From Micromonospora mirobrigensis (GTDB taxonomy: Bacteria > Actinomycetota > Actinomycetes > Mycobacteriales > Micromonosporaceae): a stretch of DNA of 64,000 bases. Position numbers and translations under genes: made by a program. The stretch spans positions 29,106 to 93,105 of the forward strand of contig NZ_FMCX01000006.1 of the NCBI RefSeq assembly GCF_900091555.1, written 5' to 3'. Every line of letters begins with the position of its first letter. Positions within the stretch are counted from its first letter, which is position 1. Of this stretch, positions 39,239 to 49,133 are shown piece by piece. The notes beneath the pieces are model-generated. The model did not search any database. It worked only from the letters and a program-made list of their open reading frames with translations, and had not been told where the DNA came from.

Positions 39239-39873
39239 CAGCATTCCTCCAACATGTCGGCCAGGGCGGACTTCTCGGTGCTGGTCACCGTCAGCCGCCA
39301 GTAGTGCTTGACGGTCACCCAGCGCTGCGCGTACGTGCACCAGTACGACCGGTTCGGCGGCTTCCACTGGGCGGGATCCTGGTCACCCTTTGCCCGGTTG
39401 GACGTCCGGGAAACCGCGATGAGCTGCGGCCGAGTCAGATCGTTGGCGAAGTTGCCGCGCTTCGCGTCGTCCCACTCGGCGGCGCCGGTCCGCCACGCCT
39501 CGGCCAGCGGGACCGTGTGGTCGATGTCCACCTCGACCGGGTCGGTGAGCACCTTGCCGTCGTACACGCTCTCCCAGCGGCCACCCACCACGTTGCAGCC
39601 GGAGAGCTCGATGCCCTTGCCGTCGCGCTTGAGGACGCTGTCCCGGACGTCGCAGTTGGTGCCGGTGCCCCGCCAGTGCGGGAAACGGTCCCGGCTGTAG
39701 CCGCGCATCGTCGTCTCCTTCGCCACGGTCAGCTGGTCGAGCTGGGTCCGGACGTTGCCGTTCACCGTCGGGGTGGCCTCCGGCTGGTCGACCTCGACCG
39801 GGACGCAGCCGGTCACACCGAACGCGAGCGTCACGGCCAACGCGGCCGCTCCGACTCCTGATCTGGTACGCAC
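39238..39873 (-). CDS. Secreted HNH endonuclease-family lipoprotein
   Basis: Product of 211 residues from the GTG at 39873 (GGAGAGG eight bases upstream). A lipoprotein signal ends FGVTGC (Cys23). The nuclease core is VDIDHTVPLAEAW (Asp118, His119), then FANDLTRPQLIAVSRTSNRAKGDQDPAQWKPP, the DUF1524/HNH pattern with the Asn-containing helix. It is displayed outside the membrane and could degrade extracellular DNA; activity is inferred. Confidence 0.88.
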   Translation of the reverse strand: MRTRSGVGAAALAVTLAFGVTGCVPVEVDQPEATPTVNGNVRTQLDQLTVAKETTMRGYSRDRFPHWRGTGTNCDVRDSVLKRDGKGIELSGCNVVGGRWESVYDGKVLTDPVEVDIDHTVPLAEAWRTGAAEWDDAKRGNFANDLTRPQLIAVSRTSNRAKGDQDPAQWKPPNRSYWCTYAQRWVTVKHYWRLTVTSTEKSALADMLEEC

Positions 39874-39980
39874 AGTCGACACCTCTCCAGCTTGCTCGGT
39901 TGCCGCGAGTCCGCACAGTACCCAGCGGGGCTTTCGGCGATTCGTGGCGGGAAGGACGCGGCACGGGGGAGATTGGACGC

Positions 39981-41459
39981 ATGACGGCACCCGCTCCCGC
40001 GCTGCGCACCGGATCCGCCGCCGGGCGCGGCACCCTGCTCGCCGCGATCCTCGCCTCCGGCATGGTCTTCCTGGACAGCACCGTGGTCAACGTGGCCCTG
40101 CCCCGGCTCGGCGCCGAGCTGGGCGCCACCGTGGCCGGTCTGCAATGGACCGTCAACGGCTACCTGCTCATGCTGGCGGCGTTCGTGCTGCTCGGCGGGG
40201 CGCTCGGGGACCGGTTCGGCCGCCGCCGGATCTTCCTGCTGGGGGTGGTGTGGTTCGCGGCCGCGTCACTGCTCTGCGGGCTGGCCCAGGACACCGGCCA
40301 ACTGATCGCCGCCCGGGTGCTCCAGGGCGCCGGCGGCGCACTGCTCACTCCCGGCTCGCTCTCGGTGCTCCAGGCCAGCTTCCACCCCGACGACCGGGCC
40401 AAGGCCATCGGCACCTGGTCCGGACTGTCCGGCGTGTCCACCGCGCTCGGCCCGCTGCTGGGGGGCTACCTGATTGACACCCTCTCCTGGCGGTGGATCT
40501 TCTTCATCAACCTGCCGCTGGCCGTGGCGGTGGTGCTCGCCGCGCTGCGCTGGGTGCCGGAGAGCCGGGACGAGAACGTCTCCCGGACCGGCCGGCGGCG
40601 GTTCGACGTCACCGGCGCGCTGCTCGGCGCGCTGGGCCTCGGCGGCATCACGTACGCGCTGATCGACGCCCCGGCCCGCGGCCCGCGCTCGCCGACGGTG
40701 CTGGCCGCGGTGCTGGTCGGGGTGGCCGCCGCGGCGGCCTTCGTCTGGCTGGAGCGGCGGCGGGGCGAGGGCGCGATGCTGCCCACCACCATCTTCTCCA
40801 GCCGGCTCTTCTCGGTGCTGAACGTCTTCACAGTGGTGGTGTACGCCGCGCTGGGCGGCTTCACCTTCTTCCTCGCCGTCTACCTCCAGAACGTGCTCGG
40901 CTGGTCGGCGCTGCGCACCGGCCTGGCCACCGTGCCGATGACGGTGCTGCTGCTGCTCGGGTCGGCCCGGGCCGGGGCGCTCTCCGCCCGGATCGGTCCC
41001 CGGCTGCCGCTCACCGTCGGCCCGGTGATCGCCGCGGCCGGGCTGCTGCTGCTCCGCGCGGTCGGACCCGGCGCCTCCTACTGGACCGACGTGCTGCCCG
41101 GGGTGGTGCTCTTCGGCGCCGGACTGACCCTGGTGGTGGCGCCGCTGACCGCCTCCGTGCTGGCCGCCGTCGCGGACCGGTTCGCCGGGGTGGCGAGCGG
41201 CTTCAACAACGCCGCCTCCCGGGCCGGTGGCCTGCTCGCGGTGGCCGCACTGCCGCTGCTGGTCGGCCTCTCCGGCACCGGGTACGAGCAGAAGGCCGAC
41301 CTGACCCACGCGTACCGGGGGGCGTTGGCCTGGTGCGCGGGGCTGCTGCTCGCCGGGGCGGTGCTGGCTGCCGTGCTGGTGCACCGGCCGCCCCGGCAGG
41401 CCCCCGGCGGTCAGCCCTGTCACTCGCTGCCCGCCTCCACCCCACCCGACCGGAAGTAA
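39981..41459 (+). CDS. DHA2-family MFS multidrug exporter
   Basis: Product of 492 residues from the ATG at 39981 (MTAPAPALRTGS) with about 14 spans. Landmarks are ILASGMVFLDSTVVNVALPRL (helix 1 motif D1), GALGDRFGRRRIFLLGVV (motif A) and RVLQGAGGALLTPGSLSVLQASF then GTWSGLSGVSTALGPLLGG (motif C). EmrB/QacA-type proton-driven drug export is expected; the substrate is unknown. The next bases hold a GGGGCCCC repeat. Confidence 0.9.
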   Translation: MTAPAPALRTGSAAGRGTLLAAILASGMVFLDSTVVNVALPRLGAELGATVAGLQWTVNGYLLMLAAFVLLGGALGDRFGRRRIFLLGVVWFAAASLLCGLAQDTGQLIAARVLQGAGGALLTPGSLSVLQASFHPDDRAKAIGTWSGLSGVSTALGPLLGGYLIDTLSWRWIFFINLPLAVAVVLAALRWVPESRDENVSRTGRRRFDVTGALLGALGLGGITYALIDAPARGPRSPTVLAAVLVGVAAAAAFVWLERRRGEGAMLPTTIFSSRLFSVLNVFTVVVYAALGGFTFFLAVYLQNVLGWSALRTGLATVPMTVLLLLGSARAGALSARIGPRLPLTVGPVIAAAGLLLLRAVGPGASYWTDVLPGVVLFGAGLTLVVAPLTASVLAAVADRFAGVASGFNNAASRAGGLLAVAALPLLVGLSGTGYEQKADLTHAYRGALAWCAGLLLAGAVLAAVLVHRPPRQAPGGQPCHSLPASTPPDRK

Positions 41460-41461
41460 GC

Positions 41462-41510
41462 AGGGGCCCCCTGTTAACGCCTCCGGTATAGCAGGGGCCC
41501 CCTGTTAACA
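41462..41510. repeat. GTTAAC/GGGGCCCC repeat, left of the DUF1737 gene
   Basis: Begins AGGGGCCCCCTGTTAACG, continues CCTCCGGTATAGCAGGGG and ends CCCCCTGTTAACA, so the GGGGCCCCCTGTTAAC unit occurs twice in tandem. An inverted copy stands at 41759-41806. Confidence 0.75.
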
Positions 41511-41548
41511 CCGCGGGAGGCCGGGCGCCAGGCTGCTACGGTCGCGCG

Positions 41549-41749
41549 ATGACGGATCACGACGAACGGCTGCGGTACCGGCTGCTCACCGGCCCGGACG
41601 ACGCGGAGTTCTGCCGCCGGGTCAGCACCGCGCTGGCCGAGGGCTACCGGCTGCACGGCTCACCGGCGATGACCTTCGACGGCCAGCGGGTGGTCGTCGC
41701 CCAGGCCGTGGTCCTCGACGCGGCGCCGCCGACGGTCACGCCGGCCTGA
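41549..41749 (+). CDS. DUF1737 domain protein
   Basis: Product of 66 residues: LRYRLLTGPDDAEFCRRVSTALAEGYRLHGSPAMTFDGQRVVVAQAVV is the whole DUF1737 domain, one small beta-alpha-beta unit of unknown role. It lies alone between two inverted copies of the GGGGCCCC repeat. The ATG at 41549 lacks a strong Shine-Dalgarno sequence. Confidence 0.82.
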   Translation: MTDHDERLRYRLLTGPDDAEFCRRVSTALAEGYRLHGSPAMTFDGQRVVVAQAVVLDAAPPTVTPA

Positions 41750-41758
41750 GCCCAGCGG

Positions 41759-41806
41759 TGTTAAGAAGGGGCCCCTGCTATACCGGAGGCGTTAACAGGG
41801 GGCCCT
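41759..41806. repeat. GTTAAC/GGGGCCCC repeat, right of the DUF1737 gene
   Basis: Begins TGTTAAGAAGGGGCCCCTGC, continues TATACCGGAGGCGTTAAC and ends AGGGGGCCCT. Its reverse complement matches 41462-41510 except for one missing G and a few bases near one end. Together they form a long inverted repeat around the DUF1737 gene. Confidence 0.75.
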
Positions 41807-41868
41807 GGCGAACGGGCCGACGGCGCATGCTGCGCCGGAGCGCCCTCGACCCGTTCGTCCTTGCGCGC

Positions 41869-43620
41869 TCAGCGGTGGGCGCGGTTGACGGCGCTGGTGA
41901 CCGCCTTGATCGAGGCGGTGACGATGTTCGCGTCCATCCCGACACCCCAGACGGTACGGCCGTCCACCTCGCACTCCACGTACGCGGCCGCCTGCGCGTC
42001 CCCGCCGGAGGAGAGCGCGTGCTCGTGGTAGTCGAGCACGCGTACCGCCACGCCGAGGTACTGCATCGCGTTGACGTACGCGTCGATCGGGCCGTTGCCG
42101 ATCGCGGCGAGCGTCCGGGCCCGGCCGGCGTGGCGCACGTTGGCCTCGATCTCGACCTTGCCGTCGACCGTGCCGAGGTCGTACCCGGCCAGCTCGACCA
42201 CCGGGTCGACCTGGTGGTCGAGCAGGTAGTTGCTGGCGAAGATGTCCCACATGGCGGCCGGCTCGACCTCGCCGCCGCCGTGGTCGGTGACGTGCTGCAC
42301 CACCCCGGAGAACTCGATCTGGAGTCGACGCGGCAGGTCCAGCTGGTGCTCGGACTTCATGATGTACGCGACGCCGCCCTTGCCGGACTGCGAGTTGACC
42401 CGGATGACCGCCTCGTAGGTGCGGCCCAGGTCCTTCGGGTCGATCGGCAGGTACGGCACCGCCCAGGTGAACTCGTCCACCGGCACCCCGGCCGCCGCGG
42501 CGTCGGCGTGCAGCGCGTCGAAGCCCTTCTTGATGGCGTCCTGGTGCGAGCCGGAGAAGGCGGTGTAGACCAGGTCGCCGGCGTACGGGTGGCGCTCGTG
42601 CACGGGCAGCTGGTTGCAGTACTCGACCGCCCGCTTGACCTCGTCGATGTTCGAGAAGTCGATCATCGGGTCGATGCCCTGGGAGAAGAGGTTCAGGCCC
42701 AGCGTCACCAGGTCGACGTTGCCGGTCCGCTCGCCGTTGCCGAACAGGCAGCCCTCGATCCGGTCGGCGCCGGCCAGCAGGCCCAGCTCGGCGGCGGCCA
42801 CGCCGGTGCCCCGGTCGTTGTGCGGGTGCAGGCTCAGCACCAGGCTGTCCCGCCGGGGCAGGTGCCGGTGCATCCACTCGATCGAGTCGGCGTACACGTT
42901 CGGCATGGCCATCTCGACGGTGGCCGGCAGGTTGACGATCAGCCTGCGGTCCGGGGTCGGGTCGATCACGTCGATGACCCGGGAGCAGACCTCCAGCGCG
43001 TACTCCAGCTCGGTGCCGGTGTACGACTCGGGGGAGTACTCGTAGTGGATCTCGGTGTCCGGGGTGTGGATCTCGGCGTACTTCTGGCAGAGCCGCGCGC
43101 CCTGGGTGGCGATGTCGGTGATGCCGTCGCGGTCCAGGCCGAAGACCACCCGACGCTGGAGCGTTGAGGTGGAGTTGTAGAAGTGCACGATGGCCCGGCG
43201 GGCGCCGCGCAGCGACTCGAAGGTCCGCTCGATCAGGTGCTCCCGGCACTGGGTGAGCACCTGGACGGTGACGTCCTCCGGGATCAGGTCCTGCTCGATC
43301 AGCTGCCGGACGAAGTCGAAGTCGGTCTGGCTGGCCGACGGGAAGCCGACCTCGATCTCCTTGTAACCCATCTGCACCAGCAGCTGGAACATCCGGCGCT
43401 TGCGCTCCGGGGACATCGGGTCGATCAGCGCCTGGTTGCCGTCGCGCAGGTCGACCGCGCACCAGCGGGGCGCGGCGTCGACGTGGCGGGTGGGCCAGGC
43501 GCGGTCGGGCAGGTCGACCCGGAACTGCTGCTGGTAGGGCTGGTAGCGCCGGAACGGCATCCGGCTGGGGCGCTGCCGGGCGATCGGATCGTTCGCGGCG
43601 TCGACGGCGGGTTGAGCCAT
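41869..43620 (-). CDS. leuA: 2-isopropylmalate synthase
   Basis: Product of 583 residues, the long actinobacterial LeuA form. It condenses acetyl-CoA with 2-oxoisovalerate, the first step of leucine synthesis. Landmarks are WCAVDLRDGNQALIDPM (metal site), GYKEIEVGFPSASQTDFDF, LSLHPHNDRGTGVAAAELGLLAGADRIEGCLFGNGERTGNVDLVTL and a C-terminal regulatory LeuA domain (from about 440) that confers leucine feedback. A leader peptide with three Leu codons and a promoter lie upstream. Confidence 0.96.
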   Translation of the reverse strand: MAQPAVDAANDPIARQRPSRMPFRRYQPYQQQFRVDLPDRAWPTRHVDAAPRWCAVDLRDGNQALIDPMSPERKRRMFQLLVQMGYKEIEVGFPSASQTDFDFVRQLIEQDLIPEDVTVQVLTQCREHLIERTFESLRGARRAIVHFYNSTSTLQRRVVFGLDRDGITDIATQGARLCQKYAEIHTPDTEIHYEYSPESYTGTELEYALEVCSRVIDVIDPTPDRRLIVNLPATVEMAMPNVYADSIEWMHRHLPRRDSLVLSLHPHNDRGTGVAAAELGLLAGADRIEGCLFGNGERTGNVDLVTLGLNLFSQGIDPMIDFSNIDEVKRAVEYCNQLPVHERHPYAGDLVYTAFSGSHQDAIKKGFDALHADAAAAGVPVDEFTWAVPYLPIDPKDLGRTYEAVIRVNSQSGKGGVAYIMKSEHQLDLPRRLQIEFSGVVQHVTDHGGGEVEPAAMWDIFASNYLLDHQVDPVVELAGYDLGTVDGKVEIEANVRHAGRARTLAAIGNGPIDAYVNAMQYLGVAVRVLDYHEHALSSGGDAQAAAYVECEVDGRTVWGVGMDANIVTASIKAVTSAVNRAHR

Positions 43621-43758
43621 GGCGGAGTGCTCCCTGGAACAGGTGGCGTCAGCAATCGGAAGGTGTCGGCGGGGCCGGGCGACGATGCCGGGCGGTGCCG
43701 ATGGATTGTTCGGATCTGCTGGACGGCGCGGTTCGACTCCGCGACGAGGTGCCGGCCG

Positions 43759-43803
43759 TCAGGCCTCGTCGCGGCGACCAAGGAGAAGGTACGCCCGCCA
43801 CAT
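43759..43803 (-). CDS. leuA leader peptide with three consecutive Leu codons
   Basis: A 14-codon frame on the minus strand: MWRAYLLLGRRDEA. The Leu codons are CTT CTC CTT, of which CTT is rare in this genome. Its 3' end lies in the first arm of a perfect 10-bp hairpin CGCGACGAGG / CCTCGTCGCG. This is the layout of transcription attenuation or translation control by leucyl-tRNA supply, known for leuA in actinobacteria. Confidence 0.6.
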   Translation of the reverse strand: MWRAYLLLGRRDEA

Positions 43804-43812
43804 GTCAGGGTC

Positions 43813-43841
43813 ACCCTACGTGCTGGGACCGGGGTTGGTAA
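43813..43841 (-). promoter_or_regulatory. leuA promoter
   Basis: On the minus strand TTACCA (43841-43836), 17 bases, TAGGGT (43818-43813). The expected start of transcription is just before the leader-peptide ATG at 43803, so the leader would be nearly leaderless. Confidence 0.6.
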
Positions 43842-43853
43842 GGCGCGCCCGGA

Positions 43854-45128
43854 CTATGGGACAGGGGTCACCGCCTCGGGTTGCGGGCTCGCGGCGCCCA
43901 GCCGTGGGGTCCGCCCGGTCCACGCCACCGCCGGCACGATCGCCAACCCGACCAGCACGAAGATCGCCGCCATCGGGTACCAGCCCCAGCCGCCGGTGGT
44001 CACGCCGAGCGCCGTCAACCCCGCCGGGGCGATCAGGTACTGCGCCTGCTCGCCGAGGCGCAGCGCCCCCACGTACGCGCCGCGCTGGTCGTCCGGCGGA
44101 AGGGTGGCGGTGAGCCCCCAGGTGCCCGCCGACTCGATCAGCTCGGCCAGGATCAGCAGCATCGCGGCGGCCACCAGCACCAGCACGGTGAGCGGGCCCC
44201 GGGTGACCCCGGAGATCGGCAGGACCAGACAGGACAGGGCGATCAGCAGTCCCCCGCGGCGGGAGGCCCGCGCCGCGCCCGCGGCGGTGTCGGCGCCTCG
44301 GCTGACGCGTACCTGGAGCAGCACGATCAGGACCGTGTTGAGCAGCACCAGGGCGGCGATCACCGTCTTCGGGGCGTCGGTGTGGGTGAGGATCCACAGC
44401 GGCATGACCGTCAGGTAGAGCACCCCGTGCGAGGTGAGCAGCCCGGACAGCAGGGACACCGCCATGAACGGCCGGTCCCGCAGCACGGCGAGTCGACCCA
44501 TCGGCTCCACCGCCCGGGTCACCTGCGGCAGTCGGGGCAGCCGGCGGACGAACAGGGCCGTCACCAGGATCACCGCCGCGATGAACCAGACCATCGCCCG
44601 GTACGCCTCGATCGTGTCCACCGTCAGCACCACGCCACTGATCACCGCGCCCAGCCCGAAGCCGACGTTCAACGACGAACGCTGGTACGCCATCGCGGTG
44701 ACCCGTTCGGCCGGCGGGAGCGCGTTGATCGAGTAGACCTGGCGGGCCACCCCGGTCGACGCGTCCACCGCCGCCAGCGCCACCACCACGGCGAGGAAGC
44801 TCGCGAAGCCGCCCACGAACGGGTACGACGCGAAGAGCGCGGCGTCGAGCACCAGTCCGACCAGCCAGACCCGCTGCGGCCCGTACCGGTCGGTGAGCCC
44901 GCCCAGCGGCACCGTGCCGAGCAGCGACACCCCGGCCGCGATGGACAGGCCCAGCCCGACCTGGGCGGCACTGAGCCCCAACGCCCGGGTGAAGAAGACG
45001 GCGCTGCCGGCGTGGAACAGGCCGCTGCCGATGGCGTAGACCATGGCCTGCACGGCCAGCGCGCGGGTCAACCCGGCCGGCGGTACGACGTTTGCCACGG
45101 CGGTGCGGATGGTGTCTCTGGCCCCCAT
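43854..45128 (-). CDS. MFS transporter
   Basis: Product of 424 residues with about 12 spans. It has GLTDRYGPQRVWLVGLVLDAA (motif A variant) and a second-half repeat around SCLVLPISGVTRGPLTVLVLVAAAMLL. The family is the general MFS_1 group; the substrate is unknown. It is divergent from an HTH regulator (45206) that probably controls it. Its 3' end is close to the leuA promoter. Confidence 0.85.
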   Translation of the reverse strand: MGARDTIRTAVANVVPPAGLTRALAVQAMVYAIGSGLFHAGSAVFFTRALGLSAAQVGLGLSIAAGVSLLGTVPLGGLTDRYGPQRVWLVGLVLDAALFASYPFVGGFASFLAVVVALAAVDASTGVARQVYSINALPPAERVTAMAYQRSSLNVGFGLGAVISGVVLTVDTIEAYRAMVWFIAAVILVTALFVRRLPRLPQVTRAVEPMGRLAVLRDRPFMAVSLLSGLLTSHGVLYLTVMPLWILTHTDAPKTVIAALVLLNTVLIVLLQVRVSRGADTAAGAARASRRGGLLIALSCLVLPISGVTRGPLTVLVLVAAAMLLILAELIESAGTWGLTATLPPDDQRGAYVGALRLGEQAQYLIAPAGLTALGVTTGGWGWYPMAAIFVLVGLAIVPAVAWTGRTPRLGAASPQPEAVTPVP

Positions 45129-45205
45129 GGCCGGAAGTGAACCGTGTCCCCACGAGATCGGTCGAGCCTTTTAGGCTGGACCGAATCCTGCTCCCGGGGG
45201 TGCGT

Positions 45206-46204
45206 GTGTCCGAGTTGCGGTTCAGCCTCGCCGACGTGGCGGGCGTGCGGCTCGCCGTCTCGCCGGTCAACGAGACGGTCATGAGCATGTGGGCGCTGGC
45301 CGACCCGGTCCGCTATCCGGTGCACCTGCCCTGGGTCGACCGCGCCCGGGTGATCCTGCGCCGACCCGAGGTCGCCGTCCGGGTCCGGCCGTTGACGGAG
45401 TTGACCTGGCGGGGCTGCCCGTTGCCCGACTTCCTCACCCCGGCGGCCCGCCCCAACGTGGAGCTGGCCGAGCAGCTCGACCAGATCGCGGCGACGCCGC
45501 CGGCCGTGGTGGTCCGGGACCTGCTGTCGACCATCCACCGCCGGCCACTGAGTGCGTTCGGGCTGGCGCTGCTCGCCGACCCCCGTGGGCTGCTGCCGCG
45601 GCTCGTCGACGCGGTGCGGGTCTGGCACGACGAGGCGATCGCCCCGGACTGGCCGCGGCTGCGCGCGCTGCTCGACGCCGATGTGGCGTACCGCGCGGCC
45701 CAGCTCGCCGAGACCGGGGCCGGTCGGTTCTTCGAGCAGCTCCATCCGAGCCTGCGCTGGCTCGGCGACCGGGTGGTCAGCGACGATCCGTTCGAACGGG
45801 ACTTCGACCTGCGCGGTCGCGGGCTGGCGCTGAACCCGACGGTGTTCACCGACCGGCGGGTGCTGTGGAACCTGCTGGAGGACTCACTACCGGCCGGGGC
45901 GTACCCGGTCCGGGCGGTCGGCACGCTCTGGGAGGTGACCACGCCACCGCCCGGTGACCCGCTGGCCCGGGTGATCGGTCCCGGCCGGGCCACGTTGCTG
46001 CACCTGTTGGCCGCGGCGACGACCACCACCGACCTGGCCCGCCTCTCCGGGATGTCCGCCGGGAACGTCTCGCAGCACCTGGCCGCGTTGCACGCCGCCG
46101 GTCTGGTCAGCCGGTCCCGCCAGGGGCGGCACGTCCGCTATCGCAACACCGACGCCGCGGGGGTGCTGCTGCGGGCCAGCGGGGCGGCCGACCCGGTCGG
46201 GTGA
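45206..46204 (+). CDS. ArsR-type HTH transcriptional regulator
   Basis: Product of 332 residues from the GTG at 45206 (MSELRFSLADVAGVRLAVSP). A long N-terminal part (about 1-240) of the DUF5937 kind is followed by a C-terminal winged helix (ATTTTDLARLSGMSAGNVSQHLAALHAAGLVSRSRQGRHVRYRNT). It is divergent from the MFS gene at 43854-45128 and probably represses it. It ends one base before the convergent nitroreductase gene. Confidence 0.82.
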   Translation: MSELRFSLADVAGVRLAVSPVNETVMSMWALADPVRYPVHLPWVDRARVILRRPEVAVRVRPLTELTWRGCPLPDFLTPAARPNVELAEQLDQIAATPPAVVVRDLLSTIHRRPLSAFGLALLADPRGLLPRLVDAVRVWHDEAIAPDWPRLRALLDADVAYRAAQLAETGAGRFFEQLHPSLRWLGDRVVSDDPFERDFDLRGRGLALNPTVFTDRRVLWNLLEDSLPAGAYPVRAVGTLWEVTTPPPGDPLARVIGPGRATLLHLLAAATTTTDLARLSGMSAGNVSQHLAALHAAGLVSRSRQGRHVRYRNTDAAGVLLRASGAADPVG

Positions 46205-46735
46205 TCAAGCGAGCAGCAGGTCGGCGACCGGGCGTCGGCGGCGCAGGCCGGTCTCCCGCCGGAACAGTTCGGCGGGGAGGGCGTGCGGGTCGCCCAGTCG
46301 GCCGACGGCTGCCACCACCGCCGGTCGTACGTCGGTGGGCAGGTCGAGCTCGGCGGCGATCCCGTCCCGGTCGAACCGGGCCAGTTGACGCACGTGCAGG
46401 CCGAGGGCGGTGGCCTGGACGGTCAGGTGGGCCACCGCCTGGCCCAGGTCGTACGCGGCCCGTTCCGGGTCGTCGCCGCGGTGCGCCGCGAGCAGCAGCG
46501 CGGAGGCGTGCCGGGCCCAGCGCTGGTCGTCGTCGGGGAGGGCGACCAGGAGCCGCTTCCAGGTCTCGTCCTGCCGGTGCCCGACGGCGAACCGCCACGG
46601 CTGGGCGTTCTCGGCGGAGGGGGCCCAGCGGGCGGCCTCCAGCAGCGAGTCCACCTCCTGTCCGGCCAGCCGGTCCTGGGGGTCGAAGGCCCGGGGGCTC
46701 CAGCGGAAGGCGAGCAGGGGGTGGAGGTCCGACAT
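46205..46735 (-). CDS. Nitroreductase-family protein
   Basis: Product of 176 residues from the ATG at 46735 (MSDLHPLLAFRWSPRAFDP). Flavin-binding landmarks are FRWSPRAF, LLEAARWAPSAENAQPWRF and a C-terminal VVAAVGRLGDP. It should be an FMN-dependent NAD(P)H oxidoreductase. An apparent continuous frame upstream (to 47245) is in another gene's shadow. The physiological substrate is unknown. Confidence 0.87.
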   Translation of the reverse strand: MSDLHPLLAFRWSPRAFDPQDRLAGQEVDSLLEAARWAPSAENAQPWRFAVGHRQDETWKRLLVALPDDDQRWARHASALLLAAHRGDDPERAAYDLGQAVAHLTVQATALGLHVRQLARFDRDGIAAELDLPTDVRPAVVAAVGRLGDPHALPAELFRRETGLRRRRPVADLLLA

Positions 46736-46818
46736 GGGGGAAGAGTCCCGTATGGGCGTTTCGCTGCGTCGGCCGGGGTCGGCGAATGTGGGCAACGGCA
46801 CCCGTAACCCGGCCCTGG

Positions 46819-47592
46819 TCAGGGCGTTGTCGTCGGCCCCGCGGCCGGCGGCGCGTCGGTCTCCCACGGGCCGTTCGGCACCACCGGCCCGGCCAGGGCG
46901 ACGGTGGCCGGTCCCGGCGCCGGTGGGCCGGCCAGCCGGAGGGTGCCCAGCGCGCTGCGCAGCAGCGTCAGCGTCCCGTCCGGCTGGTAGCAGTAGATGC
47001 CCACGTCCAGCGGCGCGTCCAGCGAGGCCGACGTCGTGTCGACGGAGAAGCACGTCCCGCTCACCCCGGCCGGCGCCTTCGCCGTCGACACCGCCAGCGG
47101 GGCCTGCCGGTCGGTGAGCACCTTCGGCCAGTCGGTGAACGGGTGCTGGACGCGCGGGTCGACCGGTGCCGGCACCCGGTCGCCCGGGTCCCCGATCCGC
47201 ACGCAGCCCGCCGCCTCGGGATGGCCGGCGGAGGGCAGGGCGCACTGGAACAGCCCGTCGGCGGTGGAGGCGACCGAGACGTCGATCGTGCCGCCGCCGG
47301 CCCCACCCGGGACGTCCACCCGCCAGGTGCCGTCGTTCGCGGTGGTCACCGTGATCGTCCGGTCCCCGCCGCCGGCCCCGCTCAACGTGTACGTGCCGGT
47401 GAGGTGCCGGTCCCGGGCCGCCGCGGCGAGCGCGGCCAGCCGGTCCCGGGCCGAGTCGATCGACGCTGGGGCCGGCCCCCCGCTCGCCGGCGGTTCGGCG
47501 GGCGGGTCCGCGGAGCAGGCGGCGAGCAGCGCCGGGAACAGGAGCGCGAGCGGGGCGGTCACCCGGCGGGCCGCGCGGAGTTGGACATGCAC
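46819..47592 (-). CDS. Lipoprotein, unknown function
   Basis: Product of 257 residues with a lipoprotein signal ending ALLAAC (Cys26). The mature protein has SIDSARDRLAALAAAARDRHLTGTYTLSGAGGGDRTITVTTANDGTWRVDVPGG and three later Cys (LFQCAL, AAGCVRIG, GTCFSV), consistent with a beta-rich extracellular fold. The arrangement is similar to LppX/LprG-like actinobacterial lipoproteins, but the similarity is weak. Single gene. Confidence 0.75.
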   Translation of the reverse strand: MHVQLRAARRVTAPLALLFPALLAACSADPPAEPPASGGPAPASIDSARDRLAALAAAARDRHLTGTYTLSGAGGGDRTITVTTANDGTWRVDVPGGAGGGTIDVSVASTADGLFQCALPSAGHPEAAGCVRIGDPGDRVPAPVDPRVQHPFTDWPKVLTDRQAPLAVSTAKAPAGVSGTCFSVDTTSASLDAPLDVGIYCYQPDGTLTLLRSALGTLRLAGPPAPGPATVALAGPVVPNGPWETDAPPAAGPTTTP

Positions 47593-47862
47593 CGGGTCAT
47601 TCTGCGGTGCGGTCGGCGCGCGCGGGGGTGGCCGTTCCGACCGGCGTGTCGCGGCCGTCGCGCGCGGCCGGCGTACCCCCTCGCGGCCCTGGTGGGACGG
47701 CCTGACGCCGGATCCGGAGCGGGGCTAGGCAGGCCGGATGGTGGGATCACCCGACCCGGCGCCGGAGCGCGCCGGATACCCTGACAGGGTCTGACCCACG
47801 CCGCCGGACCGGATCCCGGCGGCGTCGGCACGCTCAGGGACGCCGGGAGGGAGTGCACCGTC

Positions 47863-49128
<1,266 letters not shown>

Positions 49129-49133
49129 CGGAG

